Part shown: positions 44,066 to 55,164 of the stretch, piece by piece | How positions within the stretch are numbered: position 1 is the stretch's first letter | Layout of the letters: each line of letters begins with the position of its first letter | Source: Cydia pomonella | Taxonomy: Eukaryota; Arthropoda; Insecta; Lepidoptera; Tortricidae | Assembly (NCBI RefSeq): GCF_033807575.1 | Contig: NC_084704.1 | Span: forward strand, 25,707,968 to 25,771,967 | Length of the DNA: 64,000 nucleotides | Direction of reading: 5' to 3' | The notes under the pieces: model-generated | Databases searched by the model: none | Told to the model about the DNA's origin: nothing | What the model saw: the letters and a program-made list of their open reading frames with translations, nothing else | Position numbers and translations under genes: made by a program

Positions 44066-45455
44066 TGCGTGATTCGGCATTGGTCCCATAATAAAAGTTG
44101 TTCAGTATGACCTGTAAAGTCACTGCGCAGAGTATGGCTGGTGGTTAAAATTTCATCTTATACCTATATTCGACACAAGTAGTAAGTACTTACAGACCAA
44201 CTATGATACACATTTTGCCTGTATAGTGATACATAGTGAATAAATTAATACCTGATTTAAAAAATAAAACAAAAATAACAAATAGCATGTTATTTAATTC
44301 AGTAATCACTAATCAGTCTTAAACAATGAACATCATACTTTTAGATTAGACAACAAAATGTATATTTATACTGTGTTTCGACTTGCAAGATTTTACTGCT
44401 TTAAAACATAAGACAAACCTACCAACCAAATGTATAAAAAAAAATGTTTTTTGTGATTATTATTTTCCTATAGGTTTCACGTAAATGTTTGTAAAAAGGA
44501 AATAATCTTCATAATATAAGCTATTAGTTGACACCTCGATGAATACAATCGGTTAAGTGGTTTTCGAGATACACCGCCAAAAAGAATAGGTCCGGACGCC
44601 ATCTTTGTGACGTCATTACTATCCCCTCCCACCATTTTTCCGCTTTACTACCGCATGTACGGTGATCAGGAGAAACGCCCGAACACATTGATACCGGTTG
44701 TGGGTAAGGCCGAGCTGAGTATAAATTTTTTAAGTAAAAAGAAATATGTACCTACCTATGATTAAGACGAAAAAAGAGACTAAACGTCGAAGTAAGGTAA
44801 CATTATTGTGTCTGGTTTTTATAATTGTCATTATAATTTCAGTAATTAAAACCGATACTCTATAAATTCCATTCAATACGTTTCGTAACAGTCACCACAG
44901 TTTCGACCGGTAAAAGCCAGTTATCATTACCCATGCGCAAATAAATGAGTGTAGCTTCATTGTTTATTACTCGATCTGTATGTTTTAAGGCTCATTATAT
45001 TCCTTGATAATGAAGCAATATGTTTTATATTATACAAAATTTGCGAAATGCTAATATTTACGGAGATTTTTACAAAATAAAAAATAATAATTTTTTAAAA
45101 AAACTGTTTTTTGTGATTATTTTTTTTCCTATAGGTTTCACGTAAATGTTTGTAGAAAAGGAAATAATCTCCATAATATAAGCTATTATTTGACACCTCG
45201 ATGATTAAAATCGGTTAAGTGGTTTTCGAGATACACTGCCAAAAAGAATAGGTCCGGCCGCCATCTTTGTGACGTCATTACTATCCCCTCCACCATTTTT
45301 CCGCTTTACTACCGCATGTACGGTGATCAGGAGAACTGTCCGAACACATTGATACCGGTTGTGGGTAAGGCCGAGCCGAGTCAATTAAATCGTGTTTCTA
45401 GAGGGCTTTTGAGATTTGGCGACCGTACTAATTGATGGATTTTCAGTGGTCCTTT

Positions 45456-45670
45456 TTTTTATACTACGTCGGTGGCAAACAAGCTTACGGCCCGCCTGAT
45501 GGTAAGCAGTATCCGTAGCCTATGTACGCCTGCAACTCCAGAGGAGTTACATGAGCGTTGCCGACCCTAACCCCCTCCCCCCCTCGTTGAGCTCTGGCAA
45601 CCTTACTCACCGGCAGGAACACAACACTATGAGTAGGGTCTAGTGTTATTTGGCGGCGATTTTCTGAAAA
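45456..45670 (-). mobile_element. Retrotransposon 3' end (gtttgccaccgacgtag family)
   Basis: Same sequence order as 36940-37290, with the A-tail (as T's) at 45452-45460. It lies in the gap between the two foldbacks. Confidence 0.7.
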
Positions 45671-46424
45671 ACGCATTTTTACTTGAAATTACGTTAGGGT
45701 TTGCATTATTATTTTTGACCCGGATGAAGTCCAAGTTCTCATGATAGAGTCAGGAGTTGGTCACCAGAACTCCTAATCTACTCATTATAATCCCATCGTG
45801 TTTGGGCTCAATAGATTTGCCCTGACGAGCACCATCGATCTAAATGAGGTTCAGGGTCTCATGATGGAGTCAGGAGTTGGTCACCAGAACTCCTAATCTA
45901 CTCATCATAACTCCATCGTGTTTGGGCTCAATAGATTTGCCCTGACGAGCACCATCGATCTAAATGAGGTTCAGGGTCTCATGATGGAGTCAGGAGTTGG
46001 TCACCAGAACTCCTAATCTACTCATCATAACTCCATCGCGTTTGGGCTCAATAGATTTGCCCTGACGAGCACCATCAATCTAGATAAAGTCCAGGGTCTC
46101 ATGATGGAGTCAGGAGTTGGTCACTAGAACTCCTAATCTACTCATCATAACTCCATCGTGTTTGGGCTCAAAAGATTTGCCCTGACGAACACCATCGACC
46201 TAGATGAGGTCCAGGGTCTCATGATGGAGTCAGGAGTTGGTCACCAGAACTCCTAATCTACTCATCATAACTCCATCGTGTTTGGGCTCAAAAGATTTGC
46301 CCTGAGGAACACCATCGACCTAGATGAGGTCCAGGGTCTGATGATGGAGTCAGGAGTTGGTCACCAAAACTCCTAATCTACTCATTATAATTACATCGTG
46401 TTTGGGCTCAAAAGATTTCGATAG

Positions 46425-47888
46425 ATTAGATTAGATTAGATGATTTATTTCATGAAAGACAATTACATAATAAATTTGCATTGATGTCAAAAATATAAGA
46501 ATTTCTATCATGATCGTCAAAATAAAATAATAAAAATGAAAATAATAACAATACTAATGAAATAAAATTATAGCTCCAATAAGGATTGTCAATACAATTA
46601 GAATAAATAAGAGAAACAGTAAGTAGGTAAATACTTACAAAAATCCAAAATATAAATGTACAATGTCAAAACTTACGAAAATACGAGAACAATAAAAATA
46701 AAAACGATAAATTAATAAAAGAACACAAATAATATCTCCCAATAAGAATCGTCAACACACAACAATATAAAAACAATGAAATAATATCTCCCAATAAGGA
46801 TCATCTGTATGATAAAGAAAACAATGTCAATAAATAAAAACAATAAGAATAAAAACAATTTCTGAATCAAAATGTCAATTCCATGAACTCATTTACTGAG
46901 TACAGAGGGTTTTCCAACAAAAGGTTTCTCAATTTACGTCTGAATATTTCGTCGCATTGCTCGTTTCTTATCTCGGCAGGTAGGTGCTCGAAATAAGTAG
47001 GTCCGATTATTCGTGGGTTCCTTTTTGAAAGCACCAAGCGACGAGGAACTGTTCTGAGACGACCTGTGTTACGCAGTTGTTTTCCCGGACAATCCACACG
47101 AGAAAATTGAGCAATATTATTTCTGACAAATATTATTAGTTCAAAGAGGTGTTGTGAGTAGTGAGTCATTATGCGTTCCGAAATAAAAAGTTCTTTGCAT
47201 GGGTGTCTGTGTTTTACTCCAGCAAGTGTACGAATTGCTCTCTTCTGAACTATGAGGACTCTTCTGGCATCAGTGGAGTTACCCCAAATGAGCGTGCCGT
47301 ACGACATAATAGAATGGAATTGAGCAAAGTACACCTGCTTTAGAGCTTCCTTCGAGATAAGTGGCTTCATCTTTCGCAACGCAAAGACTGCACTACCCAA
47401 CCTATCACAGACACTGTCAACATGGTGCTTCCAGTTAAGGTTACAGTCAACTATAAACCCAAGGAACCTACTCTCATTGCACACTGGCATCGGACTGCTG
47501 GCCATGCATGGTGGCAGTGGAATCTTCCGACCAGAGAATAGCATTACGTTTGACTTGGAACAGTTTAGTATGAGCCCATTTGCTGAAAACCAGGTCTGTA
47601 ACTGCGCACAAGCATTACTTATCTTTAGGCTTAGCTGGTCGTAAGATTCTGCACTAACTAACACGGTTGTATCGTCCGCAAACAATACGGGCAAACCAGC
47701 TGCAATATTCGACGGCAGGTCGTTTATAAAGAGCAGAAATAACGTATTTCCAAGAGCAGAACCCTGCGGAATACCGATATTTACAGACCCTGCGTTGGAT
47801 TGTAGTGGTTTGCCGTCGGCAAGCAGTTTTACGACTTGTTTGCGGTCCGATAAAAAAGACGTAAACAGACGTAAACAGATAGATCGAA
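46425..47888 (-). mobile_element. 5'-truncated LINE in the foldback loop
   Basis: The minus-strand frame from about 47866 to 46867 contains the RT core IGIPQGSALGNTLFLLFIND and the catalytic LPVLFADDTTVLV, followed by the thumb (FLGFIVDCNLNWKHHVDSV), MSYGTLIWGNS and the end domain (RNTGRLRTVPRRLVLSKRNP, YFEHLPAEIRNEQ). No internal stop is seen in about 330 codons. The 3' UTR is A-rich and ends in (ATCTA)n at 46425-46440. The N-terminal endonuclease and RT fingers are absent. Confidence 0.85.
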
Positions 47889-48216
47889 GATAGGTCGATG
47901 GTGCTCGTCAGGGCAAATCTATGGAGCTCAAACACGATGGAATTATAATGAGTAGATTAGGAGTTCTAGTGACCGACTCCTGACTCCATCATGAGACCCT
48001 GGACTTCATCTAGATTGATGGTGCTCATCAGGGCAAATCTATTGAGCCCAAACACGATGGAGTTATGATGAGTAGATTAGGAGTTCTGGGGAGTTCTGGT
48101 GACCAACTCCTGACTCCGTCATGAGACCCTGGACCTCATCTAGATCGATGGTGTTCGTCAGGGCAAATCTTTTGAGCCCAAACACGATGGAATTATAATG
48201 AATAGATTAGGAGTTC

Positions 48217-48327
48217 AGAGGGCCTACCGCGAACCACGTTCGACGAGTTACCTCCCTATCACACTTACGTACGAATTTACAAGTGCGACAGAGAGGCAAC
48301 ACGCGACCGTGGTTCGCGGTAGGCCTC
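48217..48327. mobile_element. Palindromic MITE P, copy 3
   Basis: agagggcctaccgcgaacca ... ggttcgcggtaggcctc, inserted in the right arm of foldback B; the repeat unit resumes directly after (ctggtgacc). Confidence 0.88.
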
Positions 48328-48431
48328 CTGGTGACCAACTCCTGACTCCATCCAGAGAACCTGGAAGGACTTCATTCGGGTCAAAAATAATAATACAAAC
48401 CCTAACGTGATTTCAAATAAAACTGAAACTC

Positions 48432-49170
48432 TATCGCACTAATGTGCGCAAACGATTGGCATCTTGACTAGGCAGCATGGGTGCGTAGCCACCATGCCAA
48501 ACGTTTACGATACGGCAAGGAAACACTATCTGTCTCTCTATCGCACTAATATGAACAATCGATTGGCTTCTTGGCTAGGTATCATGGGTGCGTAGCCAAC
48601 ATGCCAATCGTTTACGATAATAAAATAAATAAATAAAAAAGCCTTTAATTCCACTCTAATAACAATGATTAATAAATATATATCTCTAGCTTACATACTT
48701 AATTTATTATTATTATTATTAACTTAATTTAACTACTAACTAGCACTATGATTAGTGGACCTCTTCGCGAGTAAAGGCCTCCCCCAGCCGCCGCCATTCT
48801 TAGCGGTCCTGCGCTACATCTTGCCATTTGTGCGGCATGATGTTGGTGACGTCATCGACCCATCTTGTGTTTGGTCTGCCAGATTTTCTTTTTTCCATGT
48901 GGCCCTTTCCAAAGTATTACACGTTTGGTCCATTTTTGGTCCCTCATTCTCGCTAGCGAGAATCGTTTACGATACGACAACGAAACACTACTGTCTCTCT
49001 ATCGCACTAATATACGCAAAAGATTGGTATTTTGGCTAGGCACCAAGCAAGTGTGTGGCCAACATGCCAATCGTTTACGATACGACAACGAAACACTATC
49101 TGTCTTTCTATCGCACTAACATGCGCAAACGATTGTCATGTTGGCTAGGCGCCATGGGTGCATAGCCAAC
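48432..49170. repeat. ~108-bp tandem repeats split by a LINE end
   Basis: tatcgcact recurs at 48432, 48539, 49000 and 49109 (intervals 107 and 109). Each unit also holds gattggcatnttggctagg and gccaatcgtttacgata. A foreign segment, 48612-48957, splits the array. Confidence 0.85.
48612..48957 (-). mobile_element. RTE-type LINE 3' end
   Basis: The minus strand encodes GRPNTRWVDDVTNIM and KWQDVAQDR-EWRRLGEAFTR, typical of the last residues of RTE/Bov-B-like LINEs, followed by a 3' UTR ending in AATAAATAAAATA. It is truncated; the stop codon after AQDR is internal. Confidence 0.75.
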
Positions 49171-49425
49171 ATGAGTGTACATGAGCGAGTACAGATATAT
49201 AGGTACTCGTGAGTTAATGACATACTTTTTGCACTAACATCGAAATGTACAATTTTTACAGCAGCTGGCTGTTTTTCCTAAAAGTTTGCTGACTCCTGTG
49301 ACAGCTTCGTACATGTCTAGACTAAAGGTGTTGACTGGCGTAGTTTTATAGCTGCATTTGCATATACATAATATTCTATGTAGGTGTGTTTGCAATGACA
49401 ATGATGTTGGGTGAAGGCGACAATA

Positions 49426-50041
49426 GGGTTGTTGTTGTTTCCATCTACAAATCTTAGGGCAGAATTGTATCCTAATAAATTGTTTTGGATTATAAGAACA
49501 TATTAAACTACTTTTAGGGGACCTGGGCGGCTACCGGGAAAATCGAAATTCGTCAATTGCGGGCATTTTTCTCTGTCACTCTAATTACGTGTTAGTGAGA
49601 GTAAAAGAGAAAGATCCCCGCAATTTGCGAATTTCGGTTTTCGCGGTAGGCCCCCTGTAATGACCATATTTTTGTAAATATTGAATTTAAAATTTCTTTT
49701 GGCACACGTCACGTGACCAAACTCGAAACGTCATTGAAGATTCTGATGACGTCACAACTCTCGGATTGACACTGTTGACAGTTAGGCGATAAACAACAAA
49801 TGACAAATGTCAGTTGACAGTTCGTATCTTCTACGTGCGTATGTAATAGTTATGTGTCAAACCGTAAACTGTGACGTCACACAATTTTCAAAGAGCGTTT
49901 TGGGCGCGAAAGCATCTGTCAAAATATATTTTGTTAATTTAACATATTTAAAGCCGTTTTTAGTATAAAAGTTGAATTTTAGGGCAACTTTTAGTTAACA
50001 TAGAACGTAATACGAGCGTTTCAAAAAATTGGAAACAACCC
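49426..50041. mobile_element. MITE Y, copy 2 (inverse, with insertion)
   Basis: Inverse complement of 14913-15390, flanked by TA on both sides, with a 130-bp insertion at 49526-49655. Confidence 0.88.
49526..49655. mobile_element. Palindromic MITE Q
   Basis: Ends GGGCGGCTACCG / cgcggtaggccccc; inner arms aaatcgaaattcgtcaattg cggg and the inverse cccgcaatttgcgaatttcg. Copy 1 of MITE Y is the empty site, giving a TG duplication (49524-49525 and 49656-49657). Its end sequence matches that of family P. Confidence 0.88.
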
Positions 50042-50043
50042 TA

Positions 50044-51329
50044 TTGACCTAGAATTTATCTGTACCTACAACTAATACTACAACTAGTACTCGTCGTATG
50101 CAAAAATGATGCAGTAATCTTTAAGTACTATCGTCAATATTCAAACTAAAAACTAGCGAAACTAGCCCAATGTCATAACAAATGCCGAAAATGCCGCGAT
50201 ATTTTTAGGGTTCCGTACCAAAAAGGTACAAAAGGAATCGTTATGGTGCGATACGACTCCCACATATATCGAGAACTACTTGAGTTATCGATTTGAGTTT
50301 TGTAATAGTTATGAATAACGCTAACCCAGACATATTGAAATTAGGTATAGAAAATAAATACATAATATATAGAGGGGACAAAATTTCAAATGCTAGGTAC
50401 TAGGTCAAGTGGTATCATTTGAAAGAACTCAAATTGAACATTCCAAAACCATTGCAATTTAACCTCCTTTGTGGGTCTTTATTATAAGTACTTACTTGAA
50501 AATCTGTTAATAACTTCAGCGATACGATACTTTTGAATAAATCGAGTGGGCAATGTTGCCTACCCGTTTTTGCTCATTTCCATTTCCTTCTTCTTCCTCC
50601 TCGCCTTTTACCGTTATACGGGGTCGGCTTTCCTTATTGTTTCCCGGCAGTCCTATTCTGAACGTCTTCCTTACGTAAGTTAAGGCTATTCATATCCTTC
50701 TCAATGGTTTTCGTTCATGAGGTAAGCGGTCTCCCTCGTCCTCTTTTTTTTTATAGTATTCATGGATAGGCATTTTCTGACCATGTAGTTTTCCGGCCTT
50801 CGCATTATACAATGACCATACCACCTCAGTCGGGATTCAAATATTTTATCCGTGATGGGTGCGAGTTTAAAGCTGCCTCCGATGTATATGTTATGTAGGT
50901 ATCTCCTTGAGTGTCACCCCCGCTGACCACCGAAGCATTCGCATTTCTGTTGTGTATAGCTTCTGTTCATGGCACTGTTTGGCTGGCTGGTCCATTTCCA
51001 ATGTTTAATGGCCGAAAATATGTTTTTTGCTGTATTTTTCATACGTTAAAGGGCAAATATTTTTTAAACTTACTTTGGGGTACAAACAAAACCTTCCTTT
51101 ACTTGTGAAGTTAGGTAAAAAAATCGTGGAAGTAGAGCTTATGAAATACATTAAATGAAAACTATAGCGGACATGATCAGTTCATCTGTTTTTGAGTTAT
51201 CGCAAGACTTACTTTAATTAGGTACTGATTATGCAAATTTGCCTATTTGTTTTTAGGGTTCCGTAGTCAACTAGGAACCCTTATAGTTTCGCCATGTCCG
51301 TCCGTCTGTCTATCTGTCTGTATAAATAA
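50044..51329. other. No gene; dispersed repeat fragments
   Basis: Contains the common insect repeat core tagggttccgtaccaaa at about 50210 and tagggttccgtagtcaa at 51256 followed by cgtccgtctgtctatctgtc. A stretch at 50575-50940 resembles a decayed LINE 3' end. No intact ORF. Confidence 0.45.
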
Positions 51330-53250
51330 AGTATGAATATAATCTACGTACAAATTATAGTGAACATTCAAATTTATTTAAGAACAAAATACATTTAATT
51401 GGGCATTATAAAAATAAACTAACTTATCTATTAAATAAAACTAAATTAAAACTAAAAACTAATACTAAATAAAATTAAAATATGTCAAAAAAAATTGGCC
51501 CCTTTGGCATGGTGCCGAGGATGCTGGCAGCATTTCCCCGCTGTATAGCGATGCTAATACGTTGTGCGAGAAAGCTGCCAGCTCTTCGGTCACCTGTGAA
51601 GTCGACCAGCCTTTTAGATAGTTCTTTAAAAAGTTGTAGAGCATTAGGACCCCACGGGCCAAGCGTCTCGACCCCAAATGGCATAAAAATGTATTCGGGG
51701 CCGAGACCCCTGTACTTTTGTATTTTAAGCTTTTCGGCCCCTTTAGCCGCGGCACCCGCACTGTTACTGGTTCCGGTGAGGTGGGAAGGGGCTAGTGTGT
51801 CTACACAGGTTGCGTCCCACACCAGCACCCTTCCCAAACTCCAGGGAATCAGGGACATACCGTCCGGTCTCTTGCCGTCGTCTCTGGCTACGCCAGTTGG
51901 CTCCAGTAGAGCTGGCACGTTGACGGATGCAAGAGACCGGCGGATTATGTCATTCAGTGCGGCGTGCCTGGAAAAGCGGCCAGCATTTTTTTGACAGGAT
52001 AACCCGTGGTGTCCTAATTCGTCGACCTCACTACCGCAGGGGCACATGTGTGGAGCACAGATGCGAACTCCAAGCCGAAGACAGGTCGCGATGCGAAGGG
52101 TGTCCGGCGTGAGGAAGGTTCCAGTGTTTGGTGAAGGATACGCCCGGAGCCAGTCACCAGATTCCCTCGACGCCGAAGCCAGTAGCCTGGCCCGTTCGCG
52201 ACCTGTACTACGGCTTAGGAGGGAAGTAACTGAAATTTGGCACATGATGTCGTCCCAGCTCCTTTGGTAATTTGGATGAGTTGGGAAATCCTTACTCGGG
52301 CAAGCACTTGACCAAGCTTTCTTGGCTTCATCCAAGCCCGCAATCTCATAGTTTGAGGGAAGACCCCGTACGATTTTTCCTATGAGATTTGCGGAGCTGT
52401 GGAGTGAAGACAAAAAAGCTGGTAGGGATACACTAGAAATTTTTCTGATCCCTAGCCCACCATGACGGATGGGTAGGGATGCTTGGGTCCAGGAATGATC
52501 GCAGAGCTGAATGTTAAGAATGGATTCCAAAGTTGACTTGATAAGATCATCTAAAGGTAAAATAATATTTTCAAATTTCCAAATAGGGCTACACCGAATG
52601 ACGTATGTCAATTTAGGGACAAAAAGGCAGAATTTAAGTATTGAAATTGCGTAATGCGGACTTATTTCGAGGAGACGGTTTGAGTAGTTTTTGAATTTGG
52701 AAATTGAATTTTGTATATAATTTGGAAAAGAGTCTTCGAAAATAGGAGAACCTAGGAGGCAAAGTGATTCGCGATTAACTATTTTTATGTTCGGAGTTAG
52801 GGTGTTGAATTTTTGTTCAATATTATTGTGATTAGGGATGGAATTTGGAAAGTACAGTTCACATTTGCTAAAATTTAATTCAAGACCTATGTTCCTAAAC
52901 TCTGTCTTGATTGTATACAGATCGGATAAAACAGTATCTACGTCACCTCCTAGGGTTCCATCATCTAGGTACCACACGTTAAATTTAGAATTTAGTTTTT
53001 TTATAATAGGGTTAATTGCCAAAGAGAATATGGCTGGCCCGAGCGGGTCACCCTGTTGACAGCCAACTTCTGAAGAAAGCACGTTTTCGCGATATAATAA
53101 TTTTGTAGGATCTGCGTAGGATAGAAGGAGATAGTTGTAAATTTCGGGTAGGTTATGTTTTGTTTCTGTCAGCAGGGTGTCTCTATTTACGGAGTTGAAG
53201 GCATTTTTACCATCGATTTTGATCAACACTTCGGACGTCGTGTTAGAGAG
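51330..53250 (-). mobile_element. 5'-truncated LINE with C-terminal nuclease-like region
   Basis: One open frame of 584 residues (51475-53229). It starts within the RT core (LIKIDGKNAFNSV, motif A), then CQQGDPLGPAIFSLAI (motif B) and the catalytic VWYLDDGTLGGD. The C-terminal half has a possible Cys/His cluster (CAPHMCPCG...DELGHHGLSCQ, RFSRHAALN) and KRPDGMSLIPWSLGRVLVWD, which resembles the PD-(D/E)xK layout of restriction-like endonucleases. The clade is uncertain; the YLDDG core differs from the F/YADD of the other LINEs in the window. The 3' UTR is A/T-rich to about 51330. The frame is fully open, so it is young but truncated. Confidence 0.85.
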
Positions 53251-53409
53251 GTACGTGCGTAATTAAATAAATTAAATTATAGTAAACATACAAATGAAAC
53301 AATTTAAATAAATCATTTTGAAATAAAACTGACCAGGGTATATACCATGTTTACTGAACAGTAGCGATAATTACAGATATCATAATCAAAATTACTGGTA
53401 AGGAGAGCA

Positions 53410-53797
53410 AAACGGACCCGGGTACGTCCTTAAACTACGTCCATAAGAGAGGTATGGGCATTGTGAATGTCATCTCGGTTTGTGTGGTAGGGCACAGCCA
53501 GTGGATGTCATTCCAGATCTAGAGCAGAGCCCAACTGGGGAAGTACCTCCACCTTACAGAAAACAGCAGCCAAATAACACTAATAGACCCTACTCATAAT
53601 GTTGTGTTTCTGCCGGCGAGTAAGGTTGCCAGAGCTCAACGACCCCCCCTCGTTGAGCTCTGGGTTCTGGGAGCTCTCGGGTTTAGGGTCGGCAACGCGC
53701 ATGTAACTCCTCTGGAGTTGCAGGCGTACATAGGCTACGGAGACTGCTTACCATCAGGCGGGCCGTATGCTTGTTTGCCACCGACGTAGTATAAAAA
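53410..53797 (+). mobile_element. Retrotransposon 3' end (gtttgccaccgacgtag family), longest copy
   Basis: Starts acccgggtacgtccttaaac, contains agaggtatgggcattgtgaa and gcaggcgtacataggctacg, and ends gtttgccaccgacgtagtat plus an A-tail. The best view of the family in this window. No RT. Confidence 0.75.
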
Positions 53798-53799
53798 AA

Positions 53800-54110
53800 A
53801 ATATTGGGTTGGTTGTTAGTTTATAATCAAATGCATCGCGATCAGGATTAAAATTGCAATTATTAAAGTCATAAACACATTTTTTTTAGGTACAAAATGA
53901 CCAAGATAGGGGACAGAATATAGGGGACAAAATTTGTCATGAATTTTTTTATGGAAAAGAGAAATAAAGTACTGATATGTATCATGGACGTCGTTAACAG
54001 CTCTTAACTTTGTACAAATGATGTGTTATTTCTGGTTTTATGTTTCTTTTTGTACAATTAAGTGTACTATTACTATTACTACTATTTAGAATCACACAAT
54101 TAGTACCTAG
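53800..54110. other. No gene seen
   Basis: AT-rich sequence without recognised features. Confidence 0.45.
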
Positions 54111-54111
54111 C

Positions 54112-54280
54112 AATAGTCGATCACCACTAATAGTGGGCAGCTACCAATAGTTTGTATTTACCAATGTGCGACAACTACCAATAGTTGGCATCTACCAAGT
54201 TTAGCTACCAGTTGTCGACACCTACCAATAGTTGGCACCTACCAATAGTCAGCACATCCAGCAGTAGGCACCTACAAATT
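54112..54280. repeat. Degenerate ~17-bp minisatellite
   Basis: Repeats of ctaccaatagttggcac with variants (54141, 54175, 54222, 54239), interspersed with related gttgtcgacacctacc units. Confidence 0.75.
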
Positions 54281-55004
54281 CTGAACTGATAACGACTGCT
54301 TGAATTTAACAAACAGCATAAAACGATTGCTCTATAGAAAATTCTCAGTTTGGGTTACGTTTGTATTTCGGCAAGAATGTAATTTAATTATCAATTAATG
54401 TAGGTACTTACAGTACTTAACTGCAATTTCAAATCATTAAAGTAATTGACATTGCAAGTAATTTAATAACATGTAATTCAGTTCCTAATTAAGTGATTAA
54501 TTACGACCAACACTGTTCCAAATTATATCCTAATGCTTTCATTACAAGTATAAACTAAACTAAACCTAAATAATAAATAGGTTTCAGTGTTACGTTGTGT
54601 TATGATTGGTACAAATTTTGTGAGCCTTACTCATTTGTCCATGTGTTCTGTTTTTTTTTTATACTTGCAATCATTTATCAACAAGTTTTTACCCGCAGAA
54701 ATATACCCTATATTTGACAGAAACTCGCTCAAATTCCTAAGTATATGTGTGTTATATAGTTATGTCACAAATATACCTTATTTTCTACTAAAAATAGTAG
54801 TGTTTGTTACTATAACTGTCATACATTTATCTTCATTAACGAATTTGCTTAAAATGTGTTTTTGGGCAGATACCTGGGAGGCAGAGTTGGCTAGTTTCAC
54901 GGTATCACACCTCTTATCTCGATCAATTTTTTAAATGTTCTGACCGAATCTTTGGTCGAATTTGGTGGACCTTTACATGTAAGATTAAATTTAATAAAGA
55001 ATAC
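54281..55004. other. No gene seen (3' flank of x16)
   Basis: AT-rich, without recognised coding sequence; an open frame at 54587-54934 is hydrophobic by composition only. Confidence 0.4.
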
Positions 55005-55024
55005 AAATATATTTCGCAAGTCAC

Positions 55025-55030
55025 TTTATT
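55025..55030 (-). promoter_or_regulatory. Poly(A) signal of the SR gene
   Basis: AATAAA on the minus strand, 135 nt downstream of the stop codon at 55165. Confidence 0.6.
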
Positions 55031-55164
55031 GATCACAAAATTAATACCTTACATAAATAAGGAATGTCTTCCTCAGCAAAGAATCCAAAAACTGTATCAC
55101 TTAACACACAAAAGAAATAGTAGTGGTAATAATAAAGCTAGTTGTTCAGGTGGTCAAAAGTTGT

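Larger units (their letters stand above)
41266..45431. repeat. Long foldback (inverted repeat) structure A
   Basis: Left arm 41266-41967 matches, as inverse complement, right arm 44720-45431 over about 700 bp with few differences (gcggtagtaaagcgg, gatggcggccggacc, aaccgattttaatcatcgag). The outermost bases are TTAGTACGGTCGCCA / tggcgaccgtactaa. An extra partial copy of the right arm lies inside at 44430-44719. Further in, 41970-42086 pairs with 44068-44152. The loop holds a LINE copy (42099-43650) and MITE/retro fragments. Confidence 0.88.
45683..48416. repeat. Foldback structure B built from a 120-bp minisatellite
   Basis: Left arm: six units of exactly 120 bp (about 45717-46420; landmarks ggagtcaggagttggtcacc, cctaatctactcatcataac). 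Right arm 47890-48416: the same units inverted, about 2.7 copies plus a MITE insertion. The outer ends pair too: attacgttagggtttgcatt (45689) and its complement at about 48392-48412. A LINE occupies the loop. The plan (long inverted repeats made of short direct repeats) is that of Foldback-type transposons. No transposase is present. Confidence 0.9.

Noticed and set aside
41266..45431. Assembly artefact (reverse-complement duplication)
   Set aside because: Considered because of the long palindrome, but the arms differ by scattered substitutions and indels and have different inner contents, unlike a copied contig end. Long reads would still be the proper test.
45711..46420. CRISPR-like array
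   Set aside because: Units of 120 bp are repeated in full without unique spacers, in a eukaryotic genome; it is a minisatellite.
51482..51994. 170-aa plus-strand ORF
   Set aside because: Antisense shadow of the LINE's GC-richer C-terminal coding part.
54587..54934. 115-aa hydrophobic ORF
   Set aside because: Composition follows AT-rich DNA (many F, L, I); no motif or splice context.
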